The notes below the pieces were generated by a model. It did no database searches. It was not told the DNA's origin and saw only the letters and a program-made list of their open reading frames with translations. The position numbers and the translations under genes were made by a program. 64,000 nt of DNA, taken from contig JAYKKI010000038.1 of the NCBI GenBank assembly GCA_039881145.1, positions 2,243,001 through 2,307,000 of the forward strand, written 5' to 3'. Positions 49,330 to 59,989 of the stretch are shown here, piece after piece. Every line of letters starts with the position of its first letter. Position 1 is the first letter of the stretch. This DNA comes from Druceiella hillmani. Taxonomy: Eukaryota > Arthropoda > Insecta > Lepidoptera > Hepialidae.

Positions 49330-50990
49330 CACCTTAATAATTATCCACCAACAAGCAACCATGACTTTTTGTGAGAGTATCCTTCACATATAATCCTATA
49401 GAATCAAATGGGCCCAAATAATATATTCTACAATCAGCTTTCACAAAATATGCTTAGTCGTTTACATTGAACAGAAGTGTTGCTCAAATATTGTGTGCTG
49501 CGAATATTGTCGATGTACGGAAGGGACTAAATTTTTACGTTGAATTTAGGTATCTAATTCTGATGTACAAGTGAACAATAACGGGTGAAGGATGTAAATA
49601 AATAAAAAATAAAGGCGTATTTAATTTTTTTTTCAGTAATATTAATTGTTTTGTAGATAAGAAGGCTGGGAAAGGATATTTTTGTTATAATATTGCATTA
49701 ACTACTAAGAATGTAATACATAGACTCTTTCACAAACATTCATAGTTATTTTTATAATTAAAATGTAACAAAACGGACGCCAGTCCTAAAGTTATCACTA
49801 TCTAGTAGTAATATCGCATTTGAAAAATAATATATCGGTTCTAGCAACAAATTGTTCCGTTGATTTCTAAAATAATCGTCCACATATTGGAATAATACAG
49901 TTTTCCCACGAAATATGAATTTAGTTTTATGTCACGAATTTTAATTAAATTTTTAGAAAATACCACTGATGCCTACTATGTACAAATCAATACTAGTGAC
50001 ATCAATGAAGAAAAAATATTATAAATAAATCGTTTTAAATGCGTGGAGTACATACTTATAAAAAAATCCTTCTTTTTTAAAAGTCTGTATACCATATTAT
50101 TGAATTTTATCCGAGTAACATCAGTTATGACTAAAATAAAAATGATTGGTTTATATAATAAAAGCTAAATTTCGGGTTTATTACAAGGCCACTTTACAAC
50201 AATTTTTCATTCAGTGTTTAAAATATTAAGTATAATTCAGTCACCCTTAAAATACAAACAATGAGTTGGTGACAAGGAATCATTATATATCAGAATTTAT
50301 AAAAATAGGCAGGTGGAACTAAAAGACCATGAAAATTCCACTCTTTTCTTTTAGTTCCACCTGAGAATATTCCAGTAAGTCGTTGCTAAACTTATTATAC
50401 AAATAATATCAATAACTTTCATTGGAGCGCTTAATAAACTTTAATTTAAAATTTAAAAAAATCTCATCTATATGCGATAGCAAAAAAACTTATTGGCCCC
50501 TTTATATTTAAATTTGGTTTATCCAGTTATGTATTTAAAGCACTATTTTCATTAAAATTTAAATCTTTTTTAGGCCACAAATATTTTTCATGCGTCTATT
50601 GGAAGTCGATATATTAATATTTATGTTTTCAGTCTACATAAGATCCAACTACTCTAATGATAAGTCGAAATGACTCGTAGCCAATGTGCCATTAATATAT
50701 TTAATAAGTAATAGATAATTTCTCGGTATTATGTTTAATAGATGTGTTGCTAACTAACACTAAACTTTTGTTTTTAGGCACCGTTAGAGGATTCTTGTTG
50801 AAAAGTTTTAAAAAAAATGAAATATTTTATCGGATTAGAATTATTTTATTTATTTTAATTAATTAACTAACAAATCAAAATCTGGTAAGCGTCGGCGGAT
50901 CAGAGGTGCGTGATGAACTGTCATGTCGGGCGGACTGGCTGTGGGAAGGAAACCAGCTTACCGCTGTGTGGTCTTGTTATTGAGAATTAT
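49330..50990. other. AT-rich noncoding DNA with a GC-richer patch
   Basis: No gene was recognised. A GC-richer patch at 50882-50975 (GGTAAGCGTCGGCGGATCAG, GTCGGGCGGACTGGCTGTGG) has no recognised homologue and lies directly before repeat block C. Confidence 0.45.
50310..50363. repeat. 17-bp perfect inverted repeat, 20-base loop
   Basis: CAGGTGGAACTAAAAGA (50310-50326) is exactly complementary to TCTTTTAGTTCCACCTG (50347-50363). It could be a hairpin RNA or a collapsed pair of element ends. No target duplication was seen. Confidence 0.85.
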
Positions 50991-50999
50991 ATTTCACTG

Positions 51000-51140
51000 G
51001 TCAAGTACTAGTAGATACTGAAAATAGGAGCTTGAGAACTGCTTGAAATTGCTGACTTTGTGCCCAGTTATTGTTGGCCAGAGGTGCAACGTAGGATAAA
51101 CGTAAGGCAAATCCCATACGTATAGAATATATAACAGCTG
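51000..51140. repeat. diverged repeat block C
   Basis: Shares AATAGGAGCTT-AGA-CTGCTTGAAA, GTTGGCCAGAGGTGCAACGT and AGAATATATAAC with 53612-53745 in the same orientation. Divergence is clearly higher than in the neighbouring 99% duplication, so this is an older copy. Confidence 0.8.
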
Positions 51141-51546
51141 ATGGATGAGACTAAACTTAAACGAAAAAGTGAAGTTCATGTAAGGGAAATTCTAATTCTA
51201 GGTCCAGGAAGCGGAGGAGACTCTGTAACGATATCTGAAGGTTTATCTGATATTTTAACTGTTCGATTTCTTTTATGAATAACGATATTGAAAATTCGAA
51301 AACAATTACCAGATTTATAAAATTTACAAATAACATAAGAAAAATATAAAATTACTAGCTGACCCGGCGAACTTTGTATCGCCTCAGAATTGATAAATAT
51401 TGTGTTAACTTATTAGCTAAATTAAATTCAGTTTTTTATTAAGATAAAATGAATATTCAATATGAATTAAGTTCAATAAATGGTTATTCAATAAATGGTA
51501 TAATATGAATTAAGTACAAATCAAAATGAAAACTATTTTAATTAAA

Positions 51547-52450
51547 TTAAAATAAAATTAAAATCACCACTTTGTAGTCATCACTTGGCATGCGATCCAT
51601 CGCAGTTATGAACAACTGAACCAATGTATGATATTCATGAAGTTGTTTCTGCAAATCTTGAAGAACTTCTCTTTTTATTGCCGATACGATCTTTTGACAC
51701 TGATGAAGTTGTTCCTCCATGTTGCCCATGAAGTAAATTTAGATGAATTTTTGCTGTGCATCTTCAAGCGGTTGCAATAACCCGATTCGATTGGGAATTT
51801 GACCTTGGATCCATAAAGTCGAAGGCGAAGTTAGATTTATTAAATTATGATCACCAAAAGAATAAACGTTTATTCTCTCTTACAGAAATTACCTTGAATG
51901 TCAGATTGAATCCGCGTTCTTCGATAATGTCTGCTCCAAATGAAGTCATTTGGAAACATCCTTTGTATCTTTGAAAATTCGATAGAAAATGTCGTGATTC
52001 TGGTATTTCGGTTCGAAGTAATGAATGCAATGACTCAGGTGGCAGAAGCAAGGATCGCAAAAAAAAATTTATCTTGCCACTGAGAGAGCACAATCCAGGC
52101 GTTTCTCCAGCGAACTAATTCAATACACTGCAAGGGTCGCACATAATATCCGTTGGGTCAATTCGAACGAAAGGATGCGAGCTGTAGTCAATTATGCAAA
52201 TGTATTGAAATGCTACTCGATTCAAATCAACGCTTGAAGCATTTCTTCTTGCGCGTCGAAGATTATTAAGTTGTTGATCTGTGCGATAAGCTCGACGATT
52301 TTTCGTTACCATCTGAGCTGTTTGTCTTGTTCTTATGTTTGTGAAGAACGAAGTCGGGCCATACTTACGCTGCGCTCTTCCCGTGCAATTTCTTGTTCAT
52401 CTGCAGTGGATTGATTTGCAATATTCCTAAGTCGAATTGCATTATGGCTT
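51547..52450 (-). pseudogene. Helitron RepHel N-terminal fragment
   Basis: Reading down the minus strand: RRARRNASSVDLNRVAFQY and IDYSSHPFVRIDP (52.1-52.3 kb), GCFQMTSFGAD (about 51.93 kb), then IYFMGNMEEQLHQC and LFITAMDRMPSDDYKVVI (51.55-51.73 kb). This is the conserved region before the Rep domain. It stops at DDYKVVI and runs into AT-rich sequence before the 3' terminus, so Rep, tyrosine and helicase parts are absent. Frames change at least twice. Its sequence differs from the 43.3-47.1 kb copy, so it is a separate Helitron family. Confidence 0.87.
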
Positions 52451-53140
52451 TGTTGTAAAAGATTAGACTCTCAGCATTATAAATAACACTTTAAAATTAA
52501 TCAAGTAAATTACATAATGAAGCAATTATCCATGCACGCACAATCACAAATATCATAACCTCACAAAGAGAACATTTTCATAAAACTTAACTATTTAAAA
52601 TCACTCTTCGCTAATGGATTTCAGAAAAAATAATATGAAATTCATTCTTTATTATATATATACTTGTAATGGAATTCAAATGAAATAACGGTCGAAAACT
52701 GAATAAGAATTATTAAAAACCAAATCATCATTTTCGTTCGTGTCTGTCATTTATGACATACTTTTTTCTTTTTTTTCTGTCATTTATCACATATAACGTT
52801 TTACACACAATTAAATTATTCGTGATTTTTTTACTTTTCCAATGCGCGAGGAAACTTCTCGAAACCGAGATAAAAAATATTCAATAAATATATAATAATC
52901 ACATATATTTTCAATGAAAAAAAAATCGATCAATCCTTTCTCGATATATCATCAAAAAAGCCGTTCCATACAAAATGTGTGAGAAAAAGAATTTTCTTCA
53001 TAAATTTTTTTTTCGTGAATTTTCCAATATTTTCATATTTATTATCCTATTCCCGACGAAGACAAATCCAAAAACACAAAAATAAAAAAAATTGGTCCAG
53101 CCGTTCTTGAGTTATAAACGGTGTAACTAACACGACTTTG

Positions 53141-53141
<1 letters not shown>

Positions 53142-53200
<59 letters not shown>
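53142..53200. repeat. (AT)n microsatellite in Helitron 5' end
   Basis: About 59 bases of (AT)n. In the truncated second tip at 54057-54111 the same position holds only a short (AT) run. Confidence 0.9.
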
Positions 53201-53205
<5 letters not shown>

Positions 53206-53207
53206 GA

Positions 53208-53500
53208 TGAATAAATATATATATAGATAATGATAGCGATTACAATTATTGTATAAGTGTGGTAGTTACCGTAAACTACTATGTGAGGTTTATCTATGAT
53301 ATCGTTTAACTTTTTAACTATCTGATCGGTATTTTTACCATGATTGAATAGCATAGAATCCATATCAATATTTCTTAAATTTAACACTGGAAGGTTAACA
53401 TTCATGTTATTGAATTCTCAATATTGCAACATGAGTCATTTATTAGCTCGAAGTCTGGATTTACAAGTAGCAATTTAAAGTGCATGTTACGTTTTGGACT
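53208..53500 (-). pseudogene. env-like 3' fragment, copy 1
   Basis: It carries the C-terminal part of the env-like frame, including LPVLNLRNIDMDSMLFNHG and a hydrophobic TIIVIAIIIYIYIY end. From 53225 to 53500 it is colinear, without gaps, with 54159-54434, with two differences seen. Similarity stops abruptly at 53500. Confidence 0.8.
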
Positions 53501-53611
53501 TTATGACGACACTTATTAATATATAATTTATGATTATTATTTACTTTTGATTTAGAACCGAAGCGGAATCAGAGATGTACCGAGGATATTAATATATGTG
53601 TATCCCACCAC

Positions 53612-53745
53612 TAGTGTGATACTCTCAATAGGAGCTTAAGACCTGCTTGAAACGCTGACTTGGTAAAGCCCACTTGTTGTTGGCCAGAGGTGCAACGTAA
53701 TATAAACGAAAAGCAAACCCCAACCGTACAGAATATATAACGGTT
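53612..53745. repeat. diverged repeat block C'
   Basis: Matches block C at 51000-51140 and overlaps the start of block B, so C' and B may be parts of one longer repeat of unknown identity. Confidence 0.75.
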
Positions 53746-54058
53746 CACTTGATTTCCCTTCACATTATTTGATATTTTACATGTTATTAATTAATTTCCC
53801 CTCTAGGATATTGAATATTATAATATTCGCTATAGAAACGTAAATTGTTATGTAAACAACTACGCCTTTCTCTAGCACATGGATCATTAAGTCTGATGTG
53901 ACAACTAATTGTGACGGTGTGGATTAGAAACCGAACATATTTTATTAAGGTGTGAATTTTGAGGCAAGATTATGGTAGATATAAATGAGTATTTTCCAGG
54001 AAAATGAAATAAATTTATCGTCCTCATCATTATTACTTTTAAACTAGTAAGCGAAAGT
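53716..54058. repeat. 343-bp block B, copy 1
   Basis: Aligns without gaps to 55284-55626; four substitutions were noticed (about 99% identity). It begins AACCCCAACCGTACAGAATA and ends AAACTAGTAAGCGAAAGT. It has no TG..CA ends and no primer-binding site, so an LTR identity is not supported. Confidence 0.95.
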
Positions 54059-54111
54059 TCTTGACTTATAAACGGTGTAACTAACACGACTTTGTTTTAT
54101 ATATATATAGA

Positions 54112-54161
<50 letters not shown>

Positions 54162-55283
54162 TAATGATAGCGATTACAATTATTGTATAAGTGTGGTAGT
54201 TACCGTAAAGTACTATGTGAGGTTTATCTATGATATCGTTTAACTTTTTAACTATCTGATCGGTATTTTTACCATGATTGAATAGCATAGAATCCATATC
54301 AATATTTCTTAAATTTAACACTGGAAGGTTAACATTCATGTTATTGAATTCTCAATATTGCAACATGAGTCATTTATTAGCTCGAAGTCTGGATTTACAA
54401 GTAGCAATTTAAAGTGCATGTTATGTTTTGGACTAAACTTCATATCTTTATAGTAGGCAATGCACTTAAATGGTAATTTTAATATGCCTGTGTTTACTAT
54501 TTCGAATTCAATTGTATTTGTCTTATAACAATTTATAGATAATTTTGACTTTTGGCTGATACAAATATCCATTTATTATTACGTAACTTTTGCCAAATTC
54601 CTAAATAACCTTTTATGAATCTAGATTCACACTGATATGGTACTGAAGTTAGTGTATTAGAAATAATTTCAGTTTCACGAATCGGGGCGGCAGTGTTCGC
54701 AAATATAAAATTGATTGTATATAATCTTACAATATTTCAAATAATTTAATTTACAGTAATAAGACTTATCTTTGGTTATGCCTAAATATTTAACAGATGG
54801 AACAATAGTCGAGTATGAATTTTCATTTTCAGTCTTAAGTACAACAGAAAAAGGTAAAGTTTGATACGAATTATATTCTTTCGTGTTTACAAGTGGAGTT
54901 TTTACAAAAACAAATATATATATATATAACATACATATTCGGATATATTTATAATAATATTTATATTATCTAAAACTAATGGAACAGGTAGCTCATTAGA
55001 GCCTTTAATTATTCACTAATTCGACAAAAAGTTGTTTTGGAGTTATAAATGAAGGATGTAATGAATTTGACTTGCTGAACATGACAGCAGCTCCGACTTA
55101 AATGAAAGTGATAGTAAACTATTTTCTAATATATGTAACAATTCAGATATTTTAGATCTTACAAGAAGGTTGTCTGATAAGATGGTTGGAAGATGGTACC
55201 GACACTACCAAACCACATTGATCTTTTTGAATATTTTAAAATCAAATGAAAAATTGAGTCGAAATCTCTGACTACATCGTAGT
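54112..55283 (-). pseudogene. env: env-like gene of errantivirus-type LTR retroelement, broken
   Basis: The minus-strand frames resemble insect errantivirus Env, related to baculovirus F-type fusion proteins. Landmarks in order are SFITPKQLF (about 55.05 kb), IFVFVKTPLVNTKEYN and SVKYLGITKDKSYY (54.7-54.93 kb), a Cys-containing stretch ending YICEHC, then EIVNTGILKLPFKC (54.34-54.57 kb), DFELINDSCC, and LPVLNLRNIDMDSM leading into a hydrophobic membrane-anchor-like TIIVIAIIIYIYIY. Several stops and frameshifts interrupt it, the N-terminal half is largely unrecognisable, and the C-terminal tail is lost in the (AT)n/Helitron junction. No adjoining gag or pol is seen. It is a relic with no coding potential. 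Confidence 0.7.
54115..54159. repeat. (AT)n microsatellite in env-like remnant
   Basis: About 45 bases of (AT)n between the Helitron tip and the env-like sequence, longer than in copy 1, where the corresponding tract is about 10 bases. Confidence 0.9.
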
Positions 55284-55626
55284 AACCCCAACCGTACAGA
55301 ATATATAACGGTTCACTTGATTTCCCTTCACATTATTTGATATTTTACATGTTATTAATTAATTTCCCCTCTAGGATATTGAATATTATAATATTCGCTA
55401 TAGAAACGTAAATTGTTATGTAAACAACTACGCCTTTCTCTAGCACATGGATTATTAAGTCTGATGTGGCAACTAATTGCGACGGTGTGGATTAGACACC
55501 GAACATATTTTATTAAGGTGTGAATTTTGAGGCAAGATTATGGTAGATATAAATGAGTATTTTCCAGGAAAATGAAATAAATTTATCGTCCTCATCATTA
55601 TTACTTTTAAACTAGTAAGCGAAAGT
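55284..55626. repeat. 343-bp block B', copy 2
   Basis: Gapless match to 53716-54058. In the env-sense direction it lies immediately upstream of the env-like remnant. Confidence 0.95.
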
Positions 55627-58317
55627 AAATTGTCCTTATTTTCTACTCAACGAAAGGAAATCTACTTAACTAATTGAAATTGATAAAAGAAGTTCAATAT
55701 ATCAGATACTTTTTTATTTCACTTCACTTTTTTCTTAAAGGACAGCAGAAATATTGCAAAAATTTACAAATTATTTATTGTAAAAGCTTTCGTCAAATTA
55801 GTTCAACAAAATAATCACCCACAACGAAATAATTTTTGAATCTACTTAACTTAATATAACTCAAAAATGATAAACGGTATACCATACTATTAAAACATTT
55901 TGAAATGATAAACGGTGTACCATACTACTAAAACATTGTGAAATGATAAACGGTGAACCATACTACTAAAACATTCTACTAAAATATTGTGTTTCCTTTT
56001 AATAATATATTACCAGCTATATTTATGTAACTTCCGCTAGCTAAAACCAATTTCCACTTACTTACACCTTACTTACTTCCTTTGACTTATTAATTTACTC
56101 AAAACCGGTCTGGTACATAAATCACTTGATTTTGTTTCCTTTTCTCAATTACAATATGCATAGAATCACACTCGCTTTGAGTATATCCAAGTTGAAAATA
56201 AATGTAGGCAATGTCAATATTATATTTTTGATCAGCAATACATGATAAAAATAATTCGATTTTTTATTATATCGAATTGTTTTAGTCCTTGTTTAACTTT
56301 CATTTCAATAAAAGCAAACACACTGCTGCTTTTTACTAACGGTTTTATTTCACATGTAACAGAATCAAAAAGACGTATGTGATTTTACTTCCAAATTCAA
56401 CAGTGAACAAATTGATATAAAAGACGTAACGCACAATACGTATTTCATATTGCTGCAATTTTCCAATTGAAAACTATTGAGTAATTCGAAATGAATCTGT
56501 TTCTTCCGAATTCAACATAACAATTACTATATTTTTCGATTAACTATCTTGAAAACTACTAATACCAGAGATACGTCGACTTTACTGTCGCGTAACTTTT
56601 TCATGGACGTACTAACTCAACTTGGACTTAGCCCGAGATAATGCTTTATTCGATGCGGGGGTCGATATATCTTGTTAATACATTGATAATACAAAATTAA
56701 TATTTTTATCCGTGAGTCCTTGAACTGATGTTAGAAGGGTCTTATTATATTTGTGATATAGAGTTAAAAGCTTGTTTCTTGTAAAATATTATATTATACT
56801 CGTACTTATAATATATTTTGTTATCATTAAAATAAAAACAAAAAAATCCAAGTCCAAATTATTCCTAATTGCAGCACTTTGCAGTTTTTAGTCCACATTT
56901 ACAAAATTCATTAGGTTTTTGAAAAAAATATTACGCTTACTATCAATCTATTTAATAATATCTATTTGACAGTCATTTTATAGCTGTCTGTGAAAGTTTC
57001 CAAAATGAGTAACGATGTGGGTATATTCTTGAGAAGGTTTCCGTTTGCCGCTAGAAATAACTTGCTACTTTTATACTCTCAATTTGTTATATCATTATCC
57101 GTATTTGAATTATTGGAATATTCTACTTTTCGGAAACATTAAACTGGTCAACCTTTAATTGTGTTGGTAAAAGGGTTTAAACAAAAAAAATTTGCGTGGA
57201 AGAGTTACGAACTTATTCAACTTGCTTTTAGTGCATATGATACAAATTATTTCTTTATTCTACCCACATCAATAAGTCTACATAATTATAGGCTAGAAAA
57301 TTGGGAGTTACAGGGGGAAACCATGAACAGTTTAATTTTTATATTAAAAACTATAAATGTATCAAATTTTGTTTTATTTTTCTTGGAAGACTTTTTACAA
57401 CTAAGAATTATTTCAAGTTTTTTGGTCTGCACACTGGCTATGGCTTAAGTTTATACCCTCTTCTTCCGAGAACAAAACATTCTGTAAATATCAAGTAGGT
57501 ATGAAATTTATTTGGCATGAAAATCTATTATTTTTACAGTAACTATCGATATCGATATTTAGGTATAAACGTGACGAACTTAATTTACAAAGAGTTGATA
57601 AATGAATCTCATTCATTTATTCCAAAAATTTAATTTTCAATAATTGCTCACAGAAGTTTTGAATACTTAATTTTTTTGTATTTCCGTGAATATTTGCAAA
57701 CGCAACTTTCTAATCTTTAATATATATTTCGTCTATATTTTAATATGGTATTGCAGTGCAAAAATTTCCTTTCCAAATTTGTGTATGAATATATAATTTT
57801 TAGTATGCTCATATCGAAATATCTTCAGTGCCAAATATGCCAAATTATTTTACTTTCGATCACATTGGTGGGCTAAAGAAAAATTTACCATAATATGTCG
57901 TACAGTCTTTTAATAAAAATTATAGATTTTTCAAAAACTTAATGCAGGAAAACATGTTATTAAACTGTAACAAATTTTAAATTGACATCAATAATCACGG
58001 ACATGTCCATGGTAATAAAAAACTACCGTAATATTAACACCGACGGATACCAACGTATCACCAAAAGACTCTATTTTTTTTCCTTTCGTATATGGGACTC
58101 TAAAAATATTATTATAACTTCTATCAATTTTGCTTAGAATATACATATAAAAATAAAGCATTCAATGATATGAACTTAACGGTTGATATGAAATTTTAAA
58201 AACATTAGTCGCTCTAAATATATTTATTAATTAGTTAGGGGTTAGAAAAAAGATTGTTCTGTGTAGTCCACTTGTTTAGGCTCAAATAAGTTTGCAAGAA
58301 ATAAGATAAAGGTCTTT
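55627..58317. other. AT-rich noncoding DNA
   Basis: A threefold short repeat (AAATGATAAACGGTG(T/A)ACCATACTA-TAAAACATT) lies at 55865-55975. Otherwise no gene or element was recognised; the frames at 57.16-57.5 kb overlap each other and are F/I-rich. Confidence 0.5.
55865..55975. repeat. about 37-bp tandem repeat, three units
   Basis: AAATGATAAACGGTATACC, AAATGATAAACGGTGTACC and AAATGATAAACGGTGAACC start near 55865, 55903 and 55940, each followed by ATACTA(T/C)TAAAACATT. Confidence 0.9.
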
Positions 58318-58466
58318 ACTGCCCACCTGAAGATGTTGCAATACAACGAAACCTAGGTCGTGGTAAAGAACTTAAAGAAAGTAGAAATAATACTACATCA
58401 CGTAGTTTCATTTAATTGTGAATAATGAATTTCTACAAAATTAATGCCAAATATATTCAAAACATG
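58318..58466 (+). mobile_element. Penelope-like element end fragment
   Basis: Matches the reverse complement of 19021-19165, covering the hammerhead, the AAAGAAAGTAGAAATAATAC block, TTTCATTTAATTGTGAAT and the 40-bp outer extension ATTTCTACAAAATTAATGCC. It is a solo end without arms or coding sequence. Confidence 0.85.
58323..58363 (+). ncRNA. hammerhead ribozyme, complete (copy 4)
   Basis: In order: CCAC (58323-58326), CTGAAGA (58327-58333), T, GTTG, CAATA loop, CAAC (58344-58347), GAAA (58348-58351), CCTAGG, TC, GTGG (58360-58363). Helix I is CCAC/GTGG, helix II is GTTG/CAAC, helix III is the minimal CC/GG with a two-base loop, and cleavage is predicted after GUC at 58359. Every invariant core position is present. 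Such short-helix-III type I hammerheads are known in Penelope-like elements and may work best as dimers. Activity is inferred from sequence only. Confidence 0.85.
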
Positions 58467-58489
58467 ATTATCTTTTATCATTACATTCA

Positions 58490-58880
58490 GAAACGCAAAA
58501 TAGTTTACGAATTCCGTTCGAAATGAATTAGCAGTATGGCCACCTCGGGTCCTTGGTCGTTACGTGATATATTGAAATTAGATTCTTCAAGGACGTTGTT
58601 ATCTTTATTTAACCCCTTCTTTTCCCTTATATAGTTATACAGGATAGTGCATGCTTTTGCTATCCATAAAGCTATTTATGTACGTCAGAGGTCGGTGAAA
58701 GTTCCCACACACCAAATGAACATTCAACATAGCTCCCAGCTCTGGTCAGACGATAGTTAAAATATTCGCTTGTTTTTATTCAGACGCGTCTCGCCGAACA
58801 AAGTTAGTAAATATTCGTATAAACTGAAACTTTCGTCGCCCATTATGACATAGGGAACTCTCATCTTTAATATGTTGTTA
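58490..58880 (-). pseudogene. PIF/Harbinger transposase C-terminal fragment
   Basis: Minus-strand frames read MRVPYVIMGDESFSLYEYL (58.83-58.88 kb), then NYRLTRAGSYVECSFGVW (58.70-58.77 kb, after a one-base frameshift in a T run), then AKACTILYNYIREKKG (about 58.65 kb) and ANSFRTEFVNYF near 58.51 kb. These correspond to the second half of the DDE nuclease domain: the GDE-F position holds the second catalytic Asp and VECSFG the catalytic Glu. Upstream of the MRVPYV segment nothing matches, so the first Asp and N-terminus are lost. Stops and frameshifts make it nonfunctional. Confidence 0.85.
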
Positions 58881-59380
58881 ATGTACGAGGTACTGATATT
58901 TACAAACTGCTTCCAAAATGTTACTCAAAATGCATGACACCTGACAATATATTGGAAAAAAGTCTTTGTAATTTATGAACAATGAACTATTTTTTTGCTG
59001 CCTTTTAACTTGATTTGTGTTCTTCTGTACTGTTTCAAGACACAGGTAAAATTTACCTTTTATGTTAAATCCATATACTATCTCTTCCCATTCACCCACT
59101 CTATGATGTTGCATAAAGTCGTCATACAAATTGTTCCATATACATTAGGTACCTTCTTTCATAACGTTTCTGATAGTTTGTGCACCTACACAACAGGTGA
59201 AATGAAGATCTTTGAATAAACAGCAAGATTTTGGTATACCTGAATATTACCTGTTTCAGGAAAATTTCTAGTTAAAAAATGATCACAGATTAGAGATACC
59301 TGGGTATTAAATATTAAAAAAATTAAATAAAGACATCTTTTCTGTCTCAAAGAGTAGACCTTATAAATATTGCAATCAAA
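58881..59380. other. noncoding DNA beside Harbinger remnant
   Basis: Where the N-terminal half of the transposase would be expected, only unrelated frames are seen. Confidence 0.45.
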
Positions 59381-59686
59381 TGTCATTCTTGAAAAAACTT
59401 GTCGATGCAGGTGAAGCGCGTGAATACGAGTCGGCTATAAAAAAAACAAGAGAAGAAAGTGACACAGTAATATGGGAAGAAAATACTAAAGAAAATGAAG
59501 GAGATAACGATAAATGAATTAACAGAAGAAAGTCAACATGACAGTCAAAATAAGAGACACAACCACTCCCAAAAATAAGTGCAAAAAATTGAATGAAGTA
59601 GATCAGATAAAACCAAAAAAGGTGGTAGTAAGATCAAAACCTATCACTCTTCAAAATTATTCTACCATCCTTGACCTAGCTTGATG
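59381..59686 (+). other. two adjacent charged ORFs, possible broken gene
   Basis: A 45-codon frame (59381-59518; MSFLKKLVDAGEAREY at its start, ending EGDNDK) is followed by a 48-codon frame (59539-59685; MTVKIRDTTTPKNKCKKL at its start). Both are rich in K, E, D, R and T, unlike chance ORFs here. They could be pieces of one frameshifted coding region, for example a mobile-element accessory ORF. No family is recognised. Confidence 0.3.
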
Positions 59687-59760
59687 ACAACCAAATTTCA
59701 GAGTTTCAATATGGATTGATGAACCTTTCACGAAATAATAAAGGTATAAGAGTTGGCTAG

Positions 59761-59985
59761 TTGATAGACGACTACTCAACTCCATGTGCGCAAACTTCTA
59801 GTCATACTCATTACTACCAAACTCAAGATTATTTTAGTAGACCACATCGTTCTGATTCTGTACAATTGCCATCACTAACAATTACTTATAAGTCCGACTC
59901 AAAATTGCCATATCGGCCTAATTTATTTTTAGTTATAATTGAGGACTATTATCCAATCTCAGTATTATCCAGCAAACTGTATTAA
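59761..59985 (+). other. unrecognised 74-codon frame
   Basis: Mixed composition rich in Ser, Thr, His, Tyr and Pro (QTSSHTHYYQTQDYFSRPH), possibly continuing the broken coding region upstream. No motif was recognised. Confidence 0.2.
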
Positions 59986-59989
59986 TTAC

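Larger units (their letters stand above)
51355..53207 (-). mobile_element. Helitron with both termini, partial RepHel
   Basis: On the minus strand the 5' end reads A/TCTATGTATATA... followed by AACAAAGTCGTGTTAG, and the 3' end reads GGCGA-TACAAAGT-TCGCC (a hairpin), GGGTCAG, CTAG, then host T. A 5' TC, a 3' CTRR tip preceded by a short hairpin, and insertion between A and T are the defining Helitron features. The element is 1.85 kb and holds only the N-terminal part of RepHel, so it is nonautonomous. Confidence 0.82.
53103..54058. repeat. tandem segmental duplication, copy 1
   Basis: The order is Helitron tip, env-like 3' part (to 53500), unmatched sequence, block C' (53612-53745) and block B (53716-54058). 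The Helitron tip, env and B parts match copy 2 at about 99%. The larger part of env is missing here. Confidence 0.85.
54058..55626. repeat. tandem segmental duplication, copy 2
   Basis: The order is truncated Helitron tip (54058-54111), longer env-like remnant (54112 to about 55283), block B' (55284-55626). It abuts copy 1 directly. The bases GT(T) are shared between the end of block B and the Helitron breakpoint, a possible microhomology. Confidence 0.85.

Noticed and set aside
53716..55626. Blocks B and B' as LTRs flanking an env-only provirus
   Set aside because: No TG..CA or errantivirus-like ends, no primer-binding site or polypurine tract was seen, and block B is better explained as part of a tandem duplication that also includes the Helitron tip.
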